Assembly: GCA_023548195.1 (NCBI GenBank)
Contig: JAJHZJ010000415.1
Location: forward strand, 806,001 to 870,000
Reading direction: 5' to 3'
From: Bettongia penicillata ogilbyi
Taxonomy: Eukaryota; Chordata; Mammalia; Diprotodontia; Potoroidae
DNA length: 64,000 nucleotides
Of the stretch, positions 57,286 to 64,000 are shown in pieces. A model generated the notes under the pieces. The model was not told where the DNA came from. It saw only the letters and a list, made by a program, of their open reading frames with translations, and ran no database searches. A program made the translations under genes and the position numbers. Position 1 is the stretch's first letter. Each line of letters begins with the position of its first letter.

Positions 57286-58414
57286 ATAATTTTCTCTTCA
57301 TTCTTTTTGGGTTCTGTTTGCCCTCTTTTCCACATTTTTTATCCAGTCTCCCACAAAGCAGGGTCTATTATCCTTTTCTGTGTCATAAACCCTAAGTGAA
57401 TATGTACAGAACCTTTGACAAAGTGTTTTTAAATGCATTATATAAAATATATGGAATTACAAAGGAAATAATTTATACTGAAATACAGTTACCAAGATAT
57501 TAAATATGCACTCAAGTTCACAGATGCCAAATGATGATGTCTTTATTTAAGGGAATAGTATTAATTTGAGAATAGGACTTTGAGGACTCTAATCAAAGAA
57601 AAAGAGCTACTTTGATAAAGCTCAACCTCTCACTAAAAAAAAAACAAAACCAAACCAAAAGCAAACAAAAACACCTCCACCAAGTCTTGTGAGAACAAGA
57701 TTGGCTTCCACTATGGTAAGACTGCCCAGAAAGCTCTGAAGTGCTCCATTAAAATGCAACTGGATTCAATAACCATTTACCTACCATTTAAAAGTCAAAG
57801 ATGGTTCCCATCTTGGACATTCTTTTCAGGTGATGGTAGATTAAGCTCTTTCTCAAAGGATGTATACATATATTAAGCTGAATAGTCAAAATGTTTATTC
57901 ATTCTTAAAATCCCTCCTTGGAGGTTTTCTATCCCTAACACAGAGCAACACAGGATATGACTCTGGAAGGCATGGAGGCATCTGAGAATACAGACAAACA
58001 TTGCCAACTCTTGTTCCCCAGAAAGTCAACAGAGGGAATCATGAAAAACAGACAGAAATAGAAAAGGACTAAGATATTACCACATAGACTGTAGCTGAGC
58101 TATTACCACACTTCCCAAAGCATTAGCTGGATCTTCCTTCTAATATTTCCCCTAAAAACCCTCATGAACCTCATAGGAGATAGGTTGGCTTAACAATTGA
58201 AAATGAGCACAGAATGTTGTGTGAAACTAGATTAGCACCCTGCTCTGTCCAGCCAGTATAGCTTTTCCTTTGACCCATTAGACTGGGTTCCATTTTGAAG
58301 ATCTGATCATAGCAGAAGTCAGATTGACTTTATCTGAACAGACAAGAAAGAAGATTCACTGATTCCTTTCTAGGACAAGCCAGATCAGATGGTGTTAGAT
58401 CTTGAAATAAAGAT
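57286..58414. other. unassigned intergenic DNA
   Basis: No gene or repeat recognised, apart from an A-rich caaaaccaaacc tract at 57636-57672. Confidence 0.5.
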
Positions 58415-58585
58415 GAAAGAACATTGGCTCTAGAATCAAAGGACCTGGGTTTAAATTCCATGTCTGACACTTGCTGCCCATGTGGCCCATGGTAAGTCTC
58501 TTAACCTTTGTGGGCCTCAGTTTCCTCATCTGTAAAATGAGAAGTTGGACTAGATGACTTCTGATTCAAAGCTTGAGTTTATTAG
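58415..58585 (+). mobile_element. MIR SINE
   Basis: Forward: ggctctagaatcaaaggacc, gggtttaaattccatgtctg, gggcctcagtttcctcatct, ggactagatgacttctgatt. Confidence 0.85.
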
Positions 58586-60369
58586 CCACAGTACCTTAAC
58601 CACTATTGGGCAATATTTTGCTGTTTCAATGCCATTAATTTATGTATTTCCCATTGAGTAGCATATCCAGAGCATTCCCAGGATACATGATGCTATACTG
58701 AAATATAGGAAATATGCTGATAGAGAAATGCCCAGTGTCCATGGAAAACAATGTGCCATCATACTGCCCTCATATAGGTACAGAACCTTTACACAAAGTA
58801 GACTGGCAAAAACCAAATAGCACAGATCAAATAATATATACACTTTGCATAAATTATAGTGTTGTTCATTTACTTTATTAGTATGTAATATATTATTATT
58901 ATAAATAATAATCACAGCCAGGTAGGTGATGAAAACCATTATATGCGCCCCTCCTTCATGTGCATCAAGGATTCTACAAAGACACAGGATATTAATAACA
59001 GAATCATTTTGAAATCAAGTGGAGACTCTTAAATGAAATCTAAAAATCCATGAGAGTGCAAAATTATAAAATGAAGTATTAATTTAAATTTTTATTTAAT
59101 TAAATTACTTATAAGTTCAGTTTCATTATGCTTTAATATAATTCATTAATGAGAACTTGATAAAGTCATGGGAGGGCTGTCCTAACTTATAAAATTTGGT
59201 TCTTACAAGTGACCACACATGACATCCTGAAGTGAGAAAACAGTTTGAGACATTTTAAATGTTTCTAATAATAATAAAATTGTCACTGACAATTTAATAG
59301 ATATTGAGCTTAAATGTTTTCAGATTCAAAACTGCAGAATCCTTCTCTTTGGATTCTATCCTGTAAAGATAAATCTATTCTCTAATCAGCCCTGAACAAA
59401 ATTAAAGGGTGAGGATGTTTTGTTTAATTTTAATCTACTGTCAAGTGTCTCCTATCCATCATAGAGAGCTGTAGATCCAAACTTAATTAAAGACTAGAAG
59501 CCTGGGTATCATTAACACCTCTAGTAGCTCTAAAGTACTTCAGGTCAATCTGGAATTCCATTGTAGGGAGAACAAACAGAGTTTCTGTACTTTAAACAAC
59601 CCAAGCTCACTCTGTGCTATTTATTTACTTATAATTTATTTTTACTCATTTATTACTAAATTACTTTTTTTCTTGAGCCAATAATTCTGAAAGCTCTGCA
59701 AATGTATAGCCTGGCTCAATAAAAATTGTGCAGATTGAGTTTTATGCTCAGAGGCATACTTTGATATAATTTTATCTTCAGGTTTTTTTTTTATTTATTT
59801 ACTGAGGCAATGTTTTCAACTAAGTGTGGCTTCAGGGTTGTTTTTTTTTTTCCCTCTTATCCATGTAATCAATGGTTTTAGGCTTGGAGTATTAATCACT
59901 TTTAAAGGCAGGGAAATCAAGTTGAAATAAATGAGTGAAAGATTGCAAGCTGCATATTAAATTTGTAAATAGCTATAAGACTGTGGAGAGTCTGGAATAC
60001 CTTAGGGCCATATTAAAATTTTGAGACTTACTTTTATACATGGATTTTAATGTAGCAGAAATCATCTACAGATACTTTCAAAAGTTAAATAAAAATGACG
60101 ATTTAAGATCATTAGAAAAATAGTCAAAATTACATAAGTGACAAAAGGTTCCTTTCCATGGACCTGCTTTCAGCAAATATAATTTCACTAATTCCTCAAG
60201 CCTATAATGACTTCCTTTCATCCCACTCTTAAGAGTATTTTATATTTACCTCTCTGCCTTATTCCCTTACCAGAACATAGACTATAGGAATGTGAGAATC
60301 ATGTCTTATGTAAATTTTAAATATATCTTAATATTTTTACTGCCCTGTCCATAATGCAGAGATGAATGA
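58586..60369. other. repeat-poor AT-rich DNA
   Basis: About 1.8 kb in which no transposon is recognisable, unusual for this window. The 99-codon minus frame at 58640-58939 has no recognisable domain. Could include conserved non-coding sequence. Confidence 0.45.
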
Positions 60370-60460
60370 TGAATAAGCAACTATTAACGTCTTAGCACGT
60401 GCAAAGCATGGTGCTAAATGCTGGGAATAGGAGTTCATATTCTACAGGAACAGATGACAC
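60370..60460 (-). mobile_element. L2 LINE fragment
   Basis: Reversed terminus: gaataagcaactattaacg, gcaaagcatggtgctaaatg, ctgggaataggagttcat. Confidence 0.65.
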
Positions 60461-60574
60461 ATATGAAGTTTCAACCACATGTCAGAGAAAAGATCCCATG
60501 GTCTTTAGCAAAGCAGCTGTTAAGGCATCTTCTTTAATATAGTTTCCACTGATAAAATATCTGTTACTGATTTT

Positions 60575-60685
60575 GAGCATTTCACTTTGGTGATCTCAGT
60601 TTCCTCCTATGTAAGTTGATGGGATCGGAAGAGATGACCTTTAAATTCTTTCCAGCTCAAAATCTGTGGATATGATCCTATGTTC
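60575..60685 (+). mobile_element. MIR fragment (core and tail)
   Basis: Forward: ttggtgatctcagtttcctc, gatgggatcggaagagatga, aaattctttccagctcaaaa. Confidence 0.65.
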
Positions 60686-63289
60686 TGAGACTTCCCAGAA
60701 TAAATCCTGACTGAGGCAACATGAGTCAAATAAATATAATGATAAATCCCTGATAATTGATTTGTTCCTTGTGTCAGTCCTCAAGATGGGATTTGTTCTG
60801 TACGAGAGGGTCCTTTGACCATGGACTTGGTCAGCAAATTATGAGGATGTACTGATTATTTTATATCTAGAAAATTATATGTCTAGAAATATGTCTCAAG
60901 AAGATTATTTAGTCAAAACTATGAAGTAGACATTATAAAGGGAAGATTCTGAAGGCAAGAATACAAGATAGAGAGCTTAGAATAGTCCAGAGAAGGGGTT
61001 ATGTGCATCTGGACAAGTGGGAATAGAAAAGGAACTCTGAATGTGAAAGAGTTTGCAGGGGTGATAATTGACAGGCAAGAGTTATAGATTGCACAGGTTT
61101 TGAGCTTTTGCTAGATGGATGATGATGCCATAAAAAAGAAATAGTGATGTTAGCAGGAGAAAGATATTCCATTCAGTTTTAGTGTTTTAAGTCTGTTACT
61201 GGCAGCTGAAGATATCATTTTGGCATTTAGAAGTTTGTCACTGGAGTTGTACAGGAGAAATGGGGGCAGGAGGGTCTGGAGATATACATTAAAAAGGTGC
61301 AGTGCCCTCTGATCAAAGTGACTTCCTGCACTCTTCGTAACAAGAAGCCCAGGGCTCATCTCACTAATAATGTGGACTTCATATGAAATGAGTCCTTCTC
61401 AGATTTAAAGCTACTTCTATACCCCTTAGTGCTTTCTGATCCAGGACCTCTGGAGGGAAAGATAAATAGGGTATATTTGACCAGTCATTTTCTCTGCAGC
61501 ATATCAACCTCTTACTTAGGGTTAGGTGATGTAAAGGTTGTTTATGATCAAGCACTACATGGGAATACACAATGGTGGATGGGGGTAGGGTAAAAAAGGT
61601 AGCAAGTGATAAGGGTCAAAATTCAGAGTTTACATGCAAGGTTCTTATGATTTAATTCTGATTTTCTTCAGGATACCTGGCTATTCTTTCTAGCTCTATC
61701 CTATCTAGGCCTAAGTCTGGGCCTTGATATGAATTTAATCTTTATTTCATACCTATATAACTGTATGGCCAAAGTTTCCAATATCAACCCTTTGGTGTCT
61801 GTTTCACTAGTCCTTGATATGACTTAGTAGAGTCTAGGTCTAGGAAGGAACTTACTTCCAACAGCCTAACTTTCCCCCTATTCCCCAGCCTGGGCAACTC
61901 AAGATTTATCACTTTAACCCATAGGTCAAGGCCTATGAAAAACTTTCCTTCTCACATATAACTCAAGTAGAAGGAATTCCTTCCTGTGTAGCACCCAAAG
62001 CCTCAACCTTTGATGACTTTAAGGCCTTTAAACCTCTGTTATCCTATCTAGAGGTTACTAAACTTTTGCCTATTTTCAAGTTATCACACTCTCTATTGTG
62101 GCTGCACCCTTGTTGCATATTCCATATGATGACTCTTTAGTGAGCTTCAGGTCTTGATAAAAACTTGTCTCTCTTTTCCTTTGTGATAGTTGTGGTATCA
62201 CAGAGCTAACAATGTGTGTCAAAATCTATTGTAGGCTTACATTATTATATTATGTCACTTTGTATAGCCTTCTATCAAACTAGTTTGTTTTCTATTTTAG
62301 AACCTTTGCTACCATATAGTCATACTGTCAGTACCCCACTTTTAGCTGGGCTAAGCTGACAGACATGCCCATGGTTCAACAGAAATTGATTCCATTTTCT
62401 ACCTGATATACAATTTTTTTTTTTTGCTCCAGATTCTAAGCTACCGTCCTTGCTTGGAGATCATCCCCTGGATATGATTTCACAGGTTCTGTGTCTTTAA
62501 CTACTAGCATCTTTCCATGCTTTACCCGCCTCTGATTTGGCCCTTTCAGCAGAATGGCCAATTTTAGAGAAATGATAATAGAAGTATTGGCAGTAGATAA
62601 GATCTCTTTGCGCCTTTTTTTTTTGAGTCAACATTATAGCTCTTTAGTTATCACATGGGTTTCAAAGACAGCGGTAACATATGTTATCATAATTGAATGT
62701 TACAACTGCCTAAAAGTTAATAAATTGATGAATCTTAATAAATTATTTTGAAAAGCAGAAACAAAAGAAAATCACCTAATGCCTAAGATAGATATAAAAT
62801 AATTGAAATAAAAATCTTTCTTTAAAGTGCAGATAATAGAATAAATGAGCTTTACAAGTATGAAAAAACACAATCAAATATTTTGTTTTGAGATATGCCT
62901 TCTAGAGGATACTTTAAACCTTTTGACAGATACTAAATAAGGGTGATTGAGTTAATATTAAATTACTTGGCTTTTTTTTCTTTAACCAAGTAGTAGTATT
63001 TTATATTGATTTAAGTAAAACTGTCTTCTCATTTAGTAAAATACTAACCAAAATGACTTATTCAGAGCAAATCTCTTCGTCTTCTTTCTATTTTCATATG
63101 ACCTCTCCTAATAATATTTTCTGAGGTTTCTTTTGTGAGGTATAACTGGAACAGTTGACCAAATGTTCACCAGAATAGCAACAGTATATGAGTTAGATAT
63201 TTCTCAGTGCCTACATCACAATACGAACAGCTTTGTGACAGGGAAATCCTTGCCTGATATGTAATAGAAAGTTCCAGCTAGAAATCTCG
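60686..63289. other. unassigned intergenic DNA
   Basis: About 2.6 kb, pyrimidine-rich at 61670-62560 and AT-rich after, without recognised repeats, ORFs of note or RNA genes. Confidence 0.5.
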
Positions 63290-63400
63290 TTCCTATAAAC
63301 AATTAATAAACATTGAATATAAGCATTCAGATAAGTCCAGGGGATACAAGGACTGAGGTGAAACATTTTCAGCATTCCAAGAGCTTACAATATAGAAAGT
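63290..63400 (-). mobile_element. L2 LINE fragment
   Basis: Reversed and diverged: aattaataaacattgaat, ggatacaaggactgaggtg, ccaagagcttacaatatag. Confidence 0.5.
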
Positions 63401-63514
63401 AGGCTACAGGATATTCCCAGCTATATCTCATGAACAAGGTCCATAAGGAATATCATCAGGATCCTAATGAAAACCTGTATTAAAAGATATTCTGAGAAGC
63501 AGCTATGAAAAAAT

Positions 63515-63745
63515 AACCACTAGCCTTTATGTAGCACTTTAAGCTCTGCAAAGCACTTTACATATGTTAATCGCATATGGTTCTTAAAACAACTCTGGAA
63601 AGTAGCCAATATTATTATCCCCATTTTACAAATGAGGAAATTGAGGCTATGAGGGCTTGTCCAGGATCATCTAGCTGGTGAAGTAGGATTTGAACTTAGA
63701 CTTCCCTAACTTTGGGCCCATTCAGCACTCTACTTACTGTGTCAA
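63515..63745 (-). mobile_element. MIR/THER1 SINE
   Basis: Reversed full-length copy: actagcctttatgtagcact, gcaaagcactttacatatg, ccccattttacaaatgagg, gggcttgtccaggatcat, gaacttagacttccc. Confidence 0.85.
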
Positions 63746-63844
63746 AGATCACAGAGGATAAGAAGGCAAGGGGACATTATCATCTTTACAAATGGGGGAA
63801 ATACCCACGTTGAACACACTGATGCACGTTTAACTTACTGAAGA

Positions 63845-64000
63845 TTACATATATTCATATGTATGTATATATGTATTTACTATAAAGTACATATGTATCA
63901 CATAATATATGTATGTCTACATATACATTTATATACATTATATTATGTATATATGCATATATTATGTATACATACATATTTGTGTATATTATATATATGT
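63845..64000. repeat. (TATG/TACA)n AT-rich simple repeat
   Basis: Degenerate tatgtata-type sequence that runs off the end of the window. Confidence 0.85.

Overview
The window looks like ordinary, AT-rich, CpG-poor nuclear DNA from a marsupial. The evidence is the repeat content: many L1 fragments of the marsupial type, an L1-derived half-L1 (HAL1-like) element, an RTE/BovB-type LINE fragment, CORE-SINEs of the Mar-1 type whose 3' tail resembles the RTE/BovB 3' end, marsupial tRNA-derived SINEs, and abundant old L2 and MIR/THER copies. There are no Alu, B1/B2 or ID elements. Family calls come from recognition by eye; no database search was run, and the species cannot be fixed further.

No protein-coding gene can be annotated with confidence. 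Nearly all long open frames are L1 ORF2/ORF1 remnants, RTE remnants or chance frames. The best candidate for a cellular coding sequence is a 108-codon minus-strand frame at 52691-53017 with a signal-peptide-like start and a TATA-like box upstream. Frames of that length are expected by chance in this much AT-rich DNA, so it stays a candidate.

Layout. 0-5 kb: Mar-1 SINE, L2 and MIR pieces, a probable LTR at 2.7-3.3 kb. 5.8-9.9 kb: two solo LTRs of one family in opposite orientation, one inserted in an L2, with SINEs between and a possible further LTR after. 9.9-13 kb: mostly unassigned DNA with two MIR-type SINEs. 13.1-19.1 kb: L1 block made of a minus-strand L1 3' end, a minus-strand L1 5' UTR and a long plus-strand L1 ORF2 pseudogene that carries a perfect 45-bp inverted repeat. 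19-25 kb: sparse old repeats and a perfect 72-bp tandem duplication. 25.4-26.9 kb: 5'-truncated L1 with a perfect 16-bp target-site duplication. 27.8-29.3 kb: cluster of microsatellites. 30.6-33 kb: L1 5' half joined to an inverted L1 3' half. 34.4-35.9 kb: HAL1-like element with a perfect 14-bp target-site duplication. 37.4-38 kb: Tigger-like DNA transposon remnant. 38.6-39.5 kb: RTE/BovB-type reverse transcriptase fragment. 41-45 kb: L2 copies on both strands. 46.3-51.1 kb: internally deleted L1 with an LTR inserted in it. 52.7-53 kb: candidate secreted ORF. 53.8-57 kb: L1 3' end, L1 ORF1 fragment and two SINEs. 57.3-63.5 kb: mostly unique AT-rich DNA with a few MIR/L2 pieces.

The parts do not form a pathway. 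What can be read is a history of retrotransposition: LINE donors (L1, L2, RTE), SINEs sharing their tails, nested insertions, internal deletions and inversions. I found no evidence of a novel biological system.
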